This document shows positions 38,187 through 47,594 of a stretch of DNA of 64,000 bases, one piece after another. The notes beneath the pieces were generated by a model. The model was not told the DNA's origin. It did no database searches and saw only the letters and a list, made by a program, of their open reading frames with translations. A program made the position numbers and the translations under genes. Position 1 is the first letter of the stretch; each line of letters begins with the position of its first letter. This DNA comes from an uncultured Clostridia bacterium (GTDB lineage: Bacteria > Bacillota > Clostridia > Oscillospirales > Ruminococcaceae), in NCBI GenBank assembly GCA_947588805.1, contig CANPYR010000003.1, positions 25,708-89,707 of the forward strand, read 5' to 3'.

Positions 38187-40268
38187 TCAGTCGGCCTTCC
38201 TGCGGGCGCTCATAATTCCCTCGGCGACGGACTTCGGAACCTCGGTATAGCTGTGCGGTTCCATGGTGTACTGACCGCGGCCCTGCGTCTTGGAACGAAG
38301 GTCGTTGGAGTATCCGAACATCTCGCTCAGCGGAACGAGCGCGTCAACCTGAGCGACTCCGTTATTGGTCTCCTGCCCTAAGATCTGACCTCTTCTGGAG
38401 TTAAGGTCTCCGATAGCGGTTCCCATGAACTCCTCGGGGACTATGCAGGCCACCTTCATGATAGGCTCCAAGATAACGGGATCGGCCTTCTTCATAGCGT
38501 CCTTGAAGGCCATTGAACCGGCAATAGAGAACGCCATTTCGGAGGAGTCGACTTCATGGTAGGAGCCGTCGTAAAGAGTTACCTTAACGTCTACGACGGG
38601 ATATCCCGCCAGAACGCCCGACTTCATAGCTCCCTGGATACCCTTATCGACAGCGGGGATGTATTCCTTCGGAATTGCGCCGCCGACGATGGAGTTGATG
38701 AACTCGTATCCCTTGCCGGATTCGTTAGGTTCAAGCTTGATCTTGACGTGACCATACTGACCTTTACCGCCCGACTGCCTCGCGTACTTGCATTCCACGT
38801 CCGCGAGCCTTCTGACGGTCTCCTTGTAAGCTACCTGAGGCGCGCCGACGTTAGCTTCTACCTTGAACTCGCGGAGCATTCTGTCAACGATGATCTCAAG
38901 GTGCAGCTCGCCCATTCCGGCGATGATGGTCTGGCCGGTCTCCTCGTCGGTCCAGGTCTTGAATGTCGGGTCCTCCTCGGCAAGCTTTGAGAGCGCGATC
39001 GCCATTTTTTCCTGACCGGCCTTGGTCTTAGGCTCGATAGCGAGGTTGATAACCGGCTCCGGGAACTCCATGGACTCAAGTATGATCGGGTGCTTCGGGT
39101 CGCAGAGGGTATCGCCGGTGGTGGTATTCTTTACGCCTACGACGGCGTAAATATCTCCCGCGTAGCAGGTCTCGATATCCTTGCGGTGATTGGAGTGCAT
39201 CTGAAGGACGCGGCCCATTCTCTCGTTAGCGCCCTTGGTGCAGTTAAGAACCGTCTCTCCGGCGTTAAGGGTTCCGGAATAAACTCTGAAGAAGCAGAGC
39301 TTTCCGACAAACGGGTCGGTCGCGATCTTGAATGCGAGCGCGGCGAACGGCGCGTTATCGTCGGAGGGTCGCGTCTCCTCCTCGTCGGTATCGGGATTCA
39401 CTCCCTTTATGTCGGGGATATCCGTCGGAGCGGGCATATAGTCCACAACCGCGTCCAAAAGCTTCTGAACGCCCTTGTTCTTATATGAAGTTCCGCAGGT
39501 GACGGGAACCATCTCGTTGGCGATAGTAGCCTTGCGGATACCCTTCTTAAGCTCGTCAATGGTGAGCTCCTCGCCGCCGAGATATTTCTCCATAAGCTCG
39601 TCGTCAAGCTCCGCTACGGCTTCTACGAGCTGATTGCGGTACTTTTCGGCTTCTTCGACCATATGCTCGGGGATATCTTCAACTCTGATATCCTTTCCGA
39701 GGTCGTCGTAATACATATATGCCTTCATCTCAAGAAGATCGATTATCCCCTTGAAGAAGGTCTCGCTTCCGATAGGAAGCTGGATCGGTACGGCGTTGCA
39801 TTTAAGGCGGTTATGGATCATATCGAGGACGTGATAGAAGTCCGCGCCCATGATGTCCATCTTATTGACATAGATCATGCGAGGGACATTGTATTTATCG
39901 CCCTGTCTCCAGACGGTTTCGGTCTGGGGTTCAACGCCGCCCTTTGCGCACAGTACGGTGACCGCGCCGTCAAGAACTCTTAAAGAGCGCTCGACCTCGA
40001 CGGTAAAGTCAACGTGGCCGGGGGTGTCAATGATATTGATACGGTGGCCCTTCCAGTAAGCGGTGGTAGCTGCGGAGGTGATGGTGATACCTCTCTCCTG
40101 CTCCTGCTCCATCCAGTCCATCGTAGCGCTTCCGTCGTGAGTCTCGCCCATCTTATGGTTGATACCCGTATAGAAAAGAATACGCTCGGTGGTGGTGGTT
40201 TTTCCCGCGTCTATATGAGCCATGATACCGATATTTCGAGTCATCGACAAAGAAACATCTCTTGCCAT
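38187..40268 (-). CDS. fusA: Elongation factor G
   Basis: [35 protein letters not shown]...; GGAG 8 nt upstream supports start at MARDV. Confidence 0.99.
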   Translation of the reverse strand: MARDVSLSMTRNIGIMAHIDAGKTTTTERILFYTGINHKMGETHDGSATMDWMEQEQERGITITSAATTAYWKGHRINIIDTPGHVDFTVEVERSLRVLDGAVTVLCAKGGVEPQTETVWRQGDKYNVPRMIYVNKMDIMGADFYHVLDMIHNRLKCNAVPIQLPIGSETFFKGIIDLLEMKAYMYYDDLGKDIRVEDIPEHMVEEAEKYRNQLVEAVAELDDELMEKYLGGEELTIDELKKGIRKATIANEMVPVTCGTSYKNKGVQKLLDAVVDYMPAPTDIPDIKGVNPDTDEEETRPSDDNAPFAALAFKIATDPFVGKLCFFRVYSGTLNAGETVLNCTKGANERMGRVLQMHSNHRKDIETCYAGDIYAVVGVKNTTTGDTLCDPKHPIILESMEFPEPVINLAIEPKTKAGQEKMAIALSKLAEEDPTFKTWTDEETGQTIIAGMGELHLEIIVDRMLREFKVEANVGAPQVAYKETVRRLADVECKYARQSGGKGQYGHVKIKLEPNESGKGYEFINSIVGGAIPKEYIPAVDKGIQGAMKSGVLAGYPVVDVKVTLYDGSYHEVDSSEMAFSIAGSMAFKDAMKKADPVILEPIMKVACIVPEEFMGTAIGDLNSRRGQILGQETNNGVAQVDALVPLSEMFGYSNDLRSKTQGRGQYTMEPHSYTEVPKSVAEGIMSARRKAD

Positions 40269-40399
40269 AATAATCTCCATTTCTTAACGCAAAAAGCGAC
40301 TCGGTGCTCTCTGCTCCTGTTTCAGTATCAATTTAGTAGTCAGAGATTAGAGAATAGCAGTTAGTTTGACCTTAAGCTATCCTTGCTCTCTGTTTCAGA

Positions 40400-40870
40400 T
40401 TACCATCTGAAGTGTGCAAACGCCTTGTTAGCGTCCGCCATCTTGTGGGTATCCTCGCGCTTTTTAACAGCGCCGCCCGTTCCGTTAAGGGCGTCGAGGA
40501 TCTCTCCCGCAAGTCTTTCCTTCATCGTCTTTTCGTTGCGAGCTCTGGAATAAGTGGTGAGCCATCTGAGACCTAAGGTCTGTCTTCTTTCGGGTCTGAC
40601 TTCCATAGGGACCTGATAGGTGGCGCCGCCGACTCGTCTCGCCTTGACCTCAAGGTTAGGCATGACGTTTTCCATAGCCTGCTCGAAAGCCTCTAAAGCG
40701 GGCTTTCCGGACTTCTGCTCAACGATCTCGAAAGCTCCGTAAACGATCTTCTGGGCTACGCCCTTCTTTCCGTCGAGCATGATATTGTTGATAAGTCTGG
40801 TGACGAGCTTGGAATTGTAGATAGGATCCTGCAAAACATCGCGCTTTGCAACATTACCTCTTCTTGGCAC
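40400..40870 (-). CDS. rpsG: 30S ribosomal protein S7 (GTG start at 40870)
   Basis: [31 protein letters not shown]...; AGGAGG 7 nt before GTG lies inside the longer ORF-track start. Confidence 0.97.
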   Translation of the reverse strand: MPRRGNVAKRDVLQDPIYNSKLVTRLINNIMLDGKKGVAQKIVYGAFEIVEQKSGKPALEAFEQAMENVMPNLEVKARRVGGATYQVPMEVRPERRQTLGLRWLTTYSRARNEKTMKERLAGEILDALNGTGGAVKKREDTHKMADANKAFAHFRW

Positions 40871-41053
40871 TTTGCTTCCCTCCTTCACAGAATGAATTCA
40901 TTGGTACTCGTTTTCACGCCGCTTCTTAATACGGCGCGACCTCGTCAGCACGAAGAGGCATATTTCCGAAAAGCGCGCGCTTTTCATAATATATGTCAAC
41001 TCCACGATGCTGTGGCGGTATTTTCTTTTTCTGCCGTAAAATGTGCGAGCCGC

Positions 41054-41470
41054 CTATTTGGTCTTAGGCTTCTTGGCTCCGTACTTGGACCTTCCCTGCA
41101 TTCTCTTCGCAACGCCCTGAGCGTCAAGAGTTCCTCTGATGATGTGGTAACGAACGCCCGGGAGATCCTTTACTCTTCCTCCGCGGATAAGAACGACAGA
41201 GTGCTCCTGAAGGTTGTGGCCTATGCCGGGGATGTAAGAGGTAACTTCGGTGCCGTTGGTAAGACGTACTCTCGCGATCTTTCTCATAGCTGAGTTAGGC
41301 TTCTTGGGGGTAGCGGTCTTAACTGCGGTGCAAACGCCTCTTTTCTGCGGGCAGGACTGATCGATAACGGCTTTCTTCTTGGAGTTATAGCTCTTCTGAA
41401 GGGCCGGAGACTTCGACTTGTCCGCCACTGTGCTTCTTCCCTTTCTGACCAGTTGGTTAAACGTCGGCAT
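41054..41470 (-). CDS. rpsL: 30S ribosomal protein S12
   Basis: [13 protein letters not shown]...[34 protein letters not shown]. Confidence 0.99.
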   Translation of the reverse strand: MPTFNQLVRKGRSTVADKSKSPALQKSYNSKKKAVIDQSCPQKRGVCTAVKTATPKKPNSAMRKIARVRLTNGTEVTSYIPGIGHNLQEHSVVLIRGGRVKDLPGVRYHIIRGTLDAQGVAKRMQGRSKYGAKKPKTK

Positions 41471-41551
41471 ATTTTTCCTCCTTTCCGTAATATTTATGTC
41501 CCGCTATAAAGATTGCATAACGCAATACTCCATAGTTTTGCATACTACGTT

Positions 41552-41580
41552 ATTATATCCTATCGGCCGGGTTTTGTCAA
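41552..41580 (-). promoter_or_regulatory. Sigma-A-type promoter of str operon
   Basis: Minus strand TTGACA-N17-TATAAT upstream of rpsL (both hexamers consensus). Confidence 0.85.
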
Positions 41581-41685
41581 GAATATTTTACACATAAAAA
41601 CGCCGAAAATAAGGGATTTATAAAATTTTTTTTGTTTAGTTTGCTCTTTTAAGCGGCCCGGAAGCGGATTTTTCTCCCCTTCCGG

Positions 41686-42291
41686 TCAATTCTTCCCGCT
41701 TTCATATTCAAAAGAGCAGTAATCGTATGCGTTTATGACCTCGGTATCCTCAAACCGTGAACGCTGCGGGATGTTATGGCCGTAATTCTTGTGGATATGC
41801 CCGTGGATGAAATACTTCGGACGATACTTTTTCAGAATGGCGTTAAAGCACTCGAAACCCCTGTGCGAAAGGGAGTCGAAGTCGTTAAGATGTCTTGCCG
41901 GGGCGTGCGTGACAAGAATATCCACCCCGCCGCTCTTCAGAAGCTTCCATCTCATCTTTTTCACTCTTTTTTCCATCTGCTTTTCGGTATACATATTTTT
42001 CCCCTCGCGGTATCTGTTAGACCCGCCGAGTCCCATTATCCTTATACCTTTAAAATTATACACCGAATCCTCTATGCAAACGCACCCCTCCGGCGGCCGT
42101 TCCTCGAAGCTGTCGTCGTGGTTTCCTCTCACATATAAAACCGTCGCGTTTGAAGCGTCGACTAAAAATTCAAGGTAGTCCCGGCTGAGATCTCCGCAGG
42201 AAATAATAAGGTCATACCCGCCCAGCTTCCCCGGCGTGTAGCAGTCGTAGAGATATTTTGAAACCGTATCGGCTACCGCAAGTATACGCAT
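41686..42291 (-). CDS. Metallophosphoesterase
   Basis: MRILAVADTVS..., ISCGDLSRDYLEFL, YVRGNHD, VTHAPARH, FIHGHIHKNYG. Confidence 0.92.
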   Translation of the reverse strand: MRILAVADTVSKYLYDCYTPGKLGGYDLIISCGDLSRDYLEFLVDASNATVLYVRGNHDDSFEERPPEGCVCIEDSVYNFKGIRIMGLGGSNRYREGKNMYTEKQMEKRVKKMRWKLLKSGGVDILVTHAPARHLNDFDSLSHRGFECFNAILKKYRPKYFIHGHIHKNYGHNIPQRSRFEDTEVINAYDYCSFEYESGKN

Positions 42292-42336
42292 TTTTTCTTT
42301 TTCCCTCTCTCGGCATTTTTCTCTCTCACGGCGCGG

Positions 42337-44283
42337 TTATTCCTTACGCGTCTGGGATTCGGCCTGCTTTTCCTTGGTGGAAGGCTCCACCCCTACAACG
42401 TCCGCTGTCGCTTTTCCGGTATCGTCGAGCTCCTCATAGCTCGGGATAGCGCCTATGACGTTTTCTACAAGCCAGTCCATATTTATGATCTGTTCGAGCG
42501 TAAGGGACTGTTCTTCGCCTATTATCTGCTTGCCCTCCTGACTGAAAAGCGGCCCCATGAACGGCTCCACGCCGCTGCAGATCGAATCCTTGAGAAGGCT
42601 CGCAAGTCTCTTTACGCTTTCCGGGAGCACGTCGTAGCACTGTAAATCTATAACTCCCGCGGAAAGTCCCCAGTAATAATTGAGCGCCCTGTTAGATTCC
42701 TCGTATTCGGATTTAAAAGTTCCGTCGCGTATACTTCTTATTATCGCTTCGTAGTAGCTTCCCCAGAGCCACATCGGTCTTGCGAGCGGCGTGGTCCTGC
42801 CGTTTTCGTCGATTATCGACAGCCCGAAGCTTGAACGTTCCCTCTCCCTGAATTTCTTTGTATCCTGAGTCGAGATAAGCTTTATCCCGTGTTCGCGGAG
42901 TCTTTCGGTCGCGGCTTCAATGCCTCCGCTGACCGACGACCACTCAAGTCTCACTTTAGTAAGCGGGTTTACCATCTGCACCCCGAGCGCGAACGCGTTT
43001 ATCCCTGCGACCTGTCCGAAGATCGGGTAGTCGCAAATATATCCGACGTTATTCGACTGCGCCAGAGAACCCGCTATCGCGCCGATTATGAATTTTATCT
43101 CATACATCCTCGCGTAGTATGTTCTTATATATCTGTGGGAGGTGTTGAGCGAGCAGTTTAAGACCGTGATCTTAGGATGCTCGACTGCGGCCTTCAGGGA
43201 AGGCTGCAAAAGCCGGGGAGAAGTCGTAAAGATCACCGTCGCGCCGTCGGCTATGGCCTGTTCTATCTCCTCGTCGGCGCTCTTATCGTCGAGAGCGTTA
43301 TAGTATGCCGCGGTCTCTATCTCGTTTCCGAACACCCTTTCTATATGTAATCTTCCGCATTCATGTCCGAACGTCCAGCCCGAGGTCTCGGGAGTCTTAT
43401 CATGAATAAAAGCTGCTTTTATCGGCTTTGTATTCGGCAAAACCTTGGCAAGAAGACCCGGCTGTTTATCCTGAGGATCGAGCTTAATCTCTATTCGCTG
43501 CTCCTCCTGAGTAAGACTGAACTCCTCTTTAAGCTTTATCACGGCTTTTTTTATCTCGGCCGCGCTCTTATTTCTAAGGTCGTTATACCCGTAAACCTCT
43601 ATGTACACCAAAAGCGCGTCGCCGACCGAGCGGTCCTCCTTCTTCCCCTGAGTCGCGTACGCTTCGCGGAAGTAGTGGTAAGTCGCCATAAAGTCCTTTT
43701 TTTCATCCTCGGTCCAGACCTCGTCGGGTTCTTTTCCCAGGAGCCTTTGGAGCTTCGCGTAGCTCTGCGGCTTTGAAAATTCCGGAAGATGCATTCTTGA
43801 GCACTTCTGGAAATCCAGAAAAGCGTTATAAAGCTCGACTTCCTTAGAGCCGTTCTGCTCCGGCATGATTCTTATCACCCTCGCGTAAACGGTAGGCGCG
43901 CCGAAGAATTTCAAAACGCTTACGCGCTTATTACCCTCCTCGACGTAGAAGCGGTTCATATATTCATAGCAGGTGATCGGGTCGCGGATTCCTTCTTCGA
44001 CATGGGCGTTGCAGAGCGCGTTCCACTTCGTCGCGAACTCGGAAAGCTCCCCGAGAATAGGCATGAAGTTTCTTGCGAACGCGTTTGAGCGCGCCGCGGT
44101 TCTGGTTCCGACGATAAGCTCCGACGGGATCCATTTCGTCCCGAGATCTATTCCAGAATTAAGCTTTTCAGACGGTATAAAGTCGTCAAGAAGCGGCAGA
44201 TAAGGGTGTTCGCCGCGCGATACGCAGGCTCTGACCTCTTTCTGACCGAGCTTAAGCGCTTCCTTGTAATACTGTTCCGGCAT
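42337..44283 (-). CDS. BMP-family substrate-binding-like protein with N-terminal ParB/sulfiredoxin-like domain, no signal peptide
   Basis: N-term YEYMNRFYVEEGNKRVSVLKFFGAPTVYARVIRI; C-term KAAFIHDKTPETSGWTFGHECGRLHIERVFG...ADGATVIFTTSPRLLQPSLKAA...IIGAIAGSLAQSNNVGYICDYPIFGQVAGINAFALGVQMVNP. Confidence 0.85.
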   Translation of the reverse strand: MPEQYYKEALKLGQKEVRACVSRGEHPYLPLLDDFIPSEKLNSGIDLGTKWIPSELIVGTRTAARSNAFARNFMPILGELSEFATKWNALCNAHVEEGIRDPITCYEYMNRFYVEEGNKRVSVLKFFGAPTVYARVIRIMPEQNGSKEVELYNAFLDFQKCSRMHLPEFSKPQSYAKLQRLLGKEPDEVWTEDEKKDFMATYHYFREAYATQGKKEDRSVGDALLVYIEVYGYNDLRNKSAAEIKKAVIKLKEEFSLTQEEQRIEIKLDPQDKQPGLLAKVLPNTKPIKAAFIHDKTPETSGWTFGHECGRLHIERVFGNEIETAAYYNALDDKSADEEIEQAIADGATVIFTTSPRLLQPSLKAAVEHPKITVLNCSLNTSHRYIRTYYARMYEIKFIIGAIAGSLAQSNNVGYICDYPIFGQVAGINAFALGVQMVNPLTKVRLEWSSVSGGIEAATERLREHGIKLISTQDTKKFRERERSSFGLSIIDENGRTTPLARPMWLWGSYYEAIIRSIRDGTFKSEYEESNRALNYYWGLSAGVIDLQCYDVLPESVKRLASLLKDSICSGVEPFMGPLFSQEGKQIIGEEQSLTLEQIINMDWLVENVIGAIPSYEELDDTGKATADVVGVEPSTKEKQAESQTRKE

Positions 44284-44398
44284 ATTTATTTCCTTTCGAT
44301 TTGGTATGAGGATTTATGGGGATTCATTAAGTATATCACGGACCGCGCGGGAAGTCAAGACGGGGGTGGGCACGAGATGTGGCCAAGGCGGCCACATC

Positions 44399-44550
44399 AA
44401 GAATACAGAAGTCAGAAGTCAGACGTCAGAACTTCAAGGCTTCGCCTATGGCGACGATTTAAAAAATAAGGAATAATGCGGGCGATTTAGACGCTCCCGA
44501 AAAACCGAACTCAAAATTCAGAAATCAGACTGTCAGATATCAGAATCATC
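44399..44550. repeat. Degenerate heptad arrays with TTCGCC-loop-GGCGA hairpin
   Basis: ACAGAAGTCAGAAGTCAGACGTCAGAACTTCAAGGCTTCGCCTATGGCGACGATTTAA; second array ATTCAGAAATCAGACTGTCAGATATCAGAA. Confidence 0.85.
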
Positions 44551-44658
44551 GGAAGTGTTCGGGAGAGGGGAATTGACTCTTTTTCTCTACTTGCTGTCCT
44601 TATCTTATCGCTTTTATGTTTAATGCAAAAAATTTTACGATTATCATTAAAAAAGTAT

Positions 44659-44687
44659 TGACAAACATAAATCTGTGTGATATAATC
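44659..44687 (+). promoter_or_regulatory. Sigma-A-type promoter of DUF2975/HTH unit
   Basis: TTGACA-N17-TATAAT. Confidence 0.85.
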
Positions 44688-44718
44688 GGGATATCAAAAA
44701 CTAAGGAGGACCTAAATT

Positions 44719-45303
44719 ATGAAAGAACTTATCAAAACCGCGAGGGTGATCGACGTCTTTGCAAAGATACTCTTTATCTTCTGCATCATCGCGATATGCA
44801 TGCTCATCGCCGCGAACATTTTTATGACCGTGATGCTCTCTCTGCCGGTAGACGACCTGCCCGATACGCTGTCGATAGTTTTTAATTTAGACGACAGCGA
44901 TTTCGTAGTCTTTGAAAACGGTCAGCTTATGGTCACAAAGCAGCAGTTTGCGATCTATATCCTATCGGTGAGCATAACCGAAGCGATCTGGATCGTGATA
45001 CTGATGATAGGCATAAAGCTTGTCCGAAGGATAATGATCCCGATGAAAGAGGGTCGGCCGTTTGAAGACGGCATTTCTGAGATAATCAAGAAATTCGGCC
45101 ACTTTGTTCTTGCAGCGACGGTTATATGCGCGTTCATTCGTTTTCTGCTCGACGCGGTGGTCATCGCCATAGGTTCTGAGTCCGAACCGCTGCCTGTGGG
45201 AATTTCGGTCGGTGGGATTTTTGCGGCGCTGGCGATCTATCTCATCAGCTACATCTTCCGCTACGGCGAGGAGCTGCAGAGACAGTCCGACGAGACTTTG
45301 TGA
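44719..45303 (+). CDS. DUF2975-type membrane protein
   Basis: Four hydrophobic segments; RRIMIPMKEGRPFEDGISEIIKKFGHFVLAATVI; followed by small HTH gene. Confidence 0.8.
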   Translation: MKELIKTARVIDVFAKILFIFCIIAICMLIAANIFMTVMLSLPVDDLPDTLSIVFNLDDSDFVVFENGQLMVTKQQFAIYILSVSITEAIWIVILMIGIKLVRRIMIPMKEGRPFEDGISEIIKKFGHFVLAATVICAFIRFLLDAVVIAIGSESEPLPVGISVGGIFAALAIYLISYIFRYGEELQRQSDETL

Positions 45304-45312
45304 GGTGAGAGT

Positions 45313-45516
45313 ATGCCGATAATTTTAAGGCTCGACAGAGTGATGGCAGACAAAAAAATATCCCTGAACGAGCTTTCAGAGCGCGTAGGGATAGCAAACG
45401 TGAACCTTTCAAGGATAAAGACCGGGAAAATTTCCGCGATACGTTTTTCGACTCTCGAAGCCATTTGCCGCGAGCTCGACTGCCAACCGGGGGATATTTT
45501 GGAGTATAGGGAGTAG
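45313..45516 (+). CDS. XRE-family HTH regulator (YozG-like)
   Basis: MPIILRLDRVMADKKISLNELSERVGIANVNLSRIKTGKISAIRFSTLEAICRELDCQPGDILEYRE. Confidence 0.95.
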   Translation: MPIILRLDRVMADKKISLNELSERVGIANVNLSRIKTGKISAIRFSTLEAICRELDCQPGDILEYRE

Positions 45517-45555
45517 ATGGGGAGTGTCGAGGGATGAAGTGCGGATGAAAATGGA

Positions 45556-45583
45556 AAAAAGCAGACGGAGTCGCCTGCTTTTT
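45556..45583 (+). terminator. Rho-independent terminator
   Basis: AAAAAGCAG-N11-CTGCTTTTT. Confidence 0.8.
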
Positions 45584-45874
45584 CTATAGATAGCTTATTA
45601 ACCGTCTCATCCGTATGCTCCCCGGCTTTATACCTCATCTCCTGCCGGAGTAATCGCTTTTTGCGGGCGGAGACTGATACAGCGATATCGCCACGTGTAC
45701 CTTGCGCAGTCTGTCTTAAGCCCATCCTCTGCCCGAATAGGCCGATAAGACGCGAAAAAATCTTATGCCGTCTTTCGGATACTTTCCGTTCCGGATATCT
45801 TTTGCAAATATCTTCCCCGCGGTTTCTTCTTCAAAAAATAAAATTCCCCGCCGCAAGAAACCTTGCAGCGGGGG

Positions 45875-45951
45875 TGGTCGAGGTGACAGGATTTGAACCT
45901 GCGGCCTCCACGTCCCGAACGTGGCGCTCTACCAAACTGAGCCACACCTCG
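45875..45951 (-). tRNA. tRNA-Pro (anticodon CGG), CCA encoded
   Basis: Minus strand CGAGGTGTGGCTCAGTTTGGTAGAGCGCCACGTTCGGGACGTGGAGGCCGCAGGTTCAAATCCTGTCACCTCGACCA; full cloverleaf. Confidence 0.97.
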
Positions 45952-46244
45952 AAGTCAAATTATAAATTCCAAATACAAAATTACAAATTACAAATTGCAT
46001 ACGCCGAAAAAGGCCGCTTGAATATAATATCACATTTGCGGCGAAATGTCAATACTTTCGGAAAGATTTTTTTGAGCTTGCATGGGGATATTTTTCAGAT
46101 TCGGCCGAAAAGGTTCGTCAAGAAAACGGATGGCCGAGATTAGAAATTAGAAATCAGAAATCGGATCTCGGGATTTTAAGAGGAGCGCGGACGGCTGTCG
46201 GCTATCCCCCAAAAAATAAAGTCCGGAGCTTCGGAATATCAAAA

Positions 46245-46281
46245 TCTCCGCGGCGAACCGTTTTTAGGCGCGCCGCGGAGA
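46245..46281 (-). terminator. Rho-independent terminator after rplL
   Basis: TCTCCGCGGCG...CGCCGCGGAGA followed on minus strand by TTTTG. Confidence 0.75.
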
Positions 46282-46305
46282 CTGATTTTAGGGTTGCAGG
46301 AAAAA

Positions 46306-46674
46306 TTACTTGATCTCGACGGTAGCGCCGGCAGCTTCGAGCTTTTCCTTGAGCTCGTCGGCTTCGGCCTTGGAAGCGCCTTCCTTGACTGCCTTAGGAG
46401 CAGCTTCAACGAACTCCTTGGATTCCTTGAGTCCGAGACCGAGGATATCCTTGACGGCCTTGATTACAGCCATCTTGTTATCGCCGAAGGAAGCGAGGAT
46501 AACGTCGAACTCGGTCTTCTCGGCTGCGGCGGGAGCAGCTCCTGCGGCGGGAGCGGCGGCTACTGCGGCGGTAACGCCGAATTCTTCCTGGATAGCGTCT
46601 ACAAGCTCTTTGAGCTCTAAGACGGAAAGAGCCTTGACGTCTTCTACAAACTTAATGATCTTTTCGGATGCCAT
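46306..46674 (-). CDS. rplL: 50S ribosomal protein L7/L12
   Basis: [34 protein letters not shown]...[33 protein letters not shown]. Confidence 0.99.
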   Translation of the reverse strand: MASEKIIKFVEDVKALSVLELKELVDAIQEEFGVTAAVAAAPAAGAAPAAAEKTEFDVILASFGDNKMAVIKAVKDILGLGLKESKEFVEAAPKAVKEGASKAEADELKEKLEAAGATVEIK

Positions 46675-46758
46675 AATAATTTTCTCCTTTTCATAATTTC
46701 AAGTCGTTTTTACGCTGCGGCGATCTCTTCCCGCAGCTTCGGGGTTATGCTGCTGCGC

Positions 46759-47256
46759 TCAGGCCGCTTCTTCCTTGTCGGCGACAGCCTGAAGGGTAGC
46801 CGCGAGCTTCTGGATCGGGCCCTGGAGGGAACCGACGAGCTGCGCAAGAAGAGTCTCCTTTGACGGGATCTTAGACAGAGCCTTTACGCCCTCTGCGTCA
46901 TAAAGCTCAGTGCCGATGAATCCGGCCTTAAGAGTGAAGTTGTCGTGATCCTCGGCATACTTGCCCAGAATCCTCGCAGCAGCGGTCTCGTCGTCGCTGG
47001 TAGCGATCGCGGTAGCTCCGGAAAGAACGTCGGTAAGACCGTCAAGTCCGGCGTTTTGCATAGCGAAGCGAAGAAGGGTATTTTTTTCTACCGCATACTT
47101 GACTCCGGCTTCTCTGAGTTCCTTTCTGAGCTTGGTATCGTCCTCCACGGTGATACCGCTGTAATCGACCAAAACGCCCGAAACAGCGGATTTAAGCTGT
47201 TCGGTGATTTCCTCGACCTTCTTTTTCTTCTGCTCTAAAATGTTTGCGTTCGGCAT
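46759..47256 (-). CDS. rplJ: 50S ribosomal protein L10
   Basis: EQKKKKVEEITEQLKSAVSGVLVDYSGITVEDDTKLRKELREAGVKYAVEKNTLLRFA. Confidence 0.97.
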   Translation of the reverse strand: MPNANILEQKKKKVEEITEQLKSAVSGVLVDYSGITVEDDTKLRKELREAGVKYAVEKNTLLRFAMQNAGLDGLTDVLSGATAIATSDDETAAARILGKYAEDHDNFTLKAGFIGTELYDAEGVKALSKIPSKETLLAQLVGSLQGPIQKLAATLQAVADKEEAA

Positions 47257-47289
47257 TTGATTTTCACCTCTTTGAAGATGGAATATGCC

Positions 47290-47403
47290 CCGAAATTAAA
47301 ATCCCTTTTCGCATAATGAGAAAAGGGACATGGAAATTCATGTAATTCCTTTCCTCGGCCGGGCTTCCGCAGTAACGCCGCCGGCTGTCTTAAGATCGGT
47401 GCG
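47290..47403 (-). ncRNA. Ribosomal protein L10 leader with attenuator-like hairpin
   Basis: Between promoter and rplJ, minus strand: ACAGCCGGCGGCGTTACTGCGGAAGCCCGGCCGAGGAAAGGAATTACATGAATTTCC..., then CCCTTTTCTCATTATGCGAAAAGGGATTTT hairpin. Resemblance to the L10 leader judged by eye. Confidence 0.6.
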
Positions 47404-47409
47404 AGAGAT

Positions 47410-47438
47410 ATTATAGCATAAAGCGGAAGGGTTGTCAA
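47410..47438 (-). promoter_or_regulatory. Sigma-A-type promoter of rplJL
   Basis: Minus strand TTGACA-N17-TATAAT. Confidence 0.85.
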
Positions 47439-47460
47439 TAGGGAAAGAGAAATTTTTTGA

Positions 47461-47582
47461 GGAATTTCTAATTTCTAATTTCTAATCTCTAATTTCTATC
47501 TTCTATCTTCTAAGAGGCGCTCGGCGCAGAAAGCTGCGCCACGCACCTCTGATTTCTGACTTCTGATTTCTGTCTTCTAACG
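47461..47582. repeat. Degenerate heptad arrays
   Basis: AATTTCTAATTTCTAATTTCTAATCTCTAATTTCTATCTTCTATCTTCTAA and CCTCTGATTTCTGACTTCTGATTTCTGTCTTCTAA. Confidence 0.9.
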
Positions 47583-47594
47583 GCTCTTCTGATT

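Noticed and set aside
45957-46000. AT-rich 7-nt periodic run ATTACAAATTACAAATTGC beside tRNA-Pro as tRNA-linked integration scar
   Set aside because: No att-like duplication of the tRNA 3' end or integrase found; treated as another degenerate heptad-like run.
47461-47582. Heptad arrays considered as CRISPR or mini-CRISPR
   Set aside because: Units are 7 nt, contiguous and degenerate, without 20-40 nt repeats and unique spacers; no cas genes in the window.
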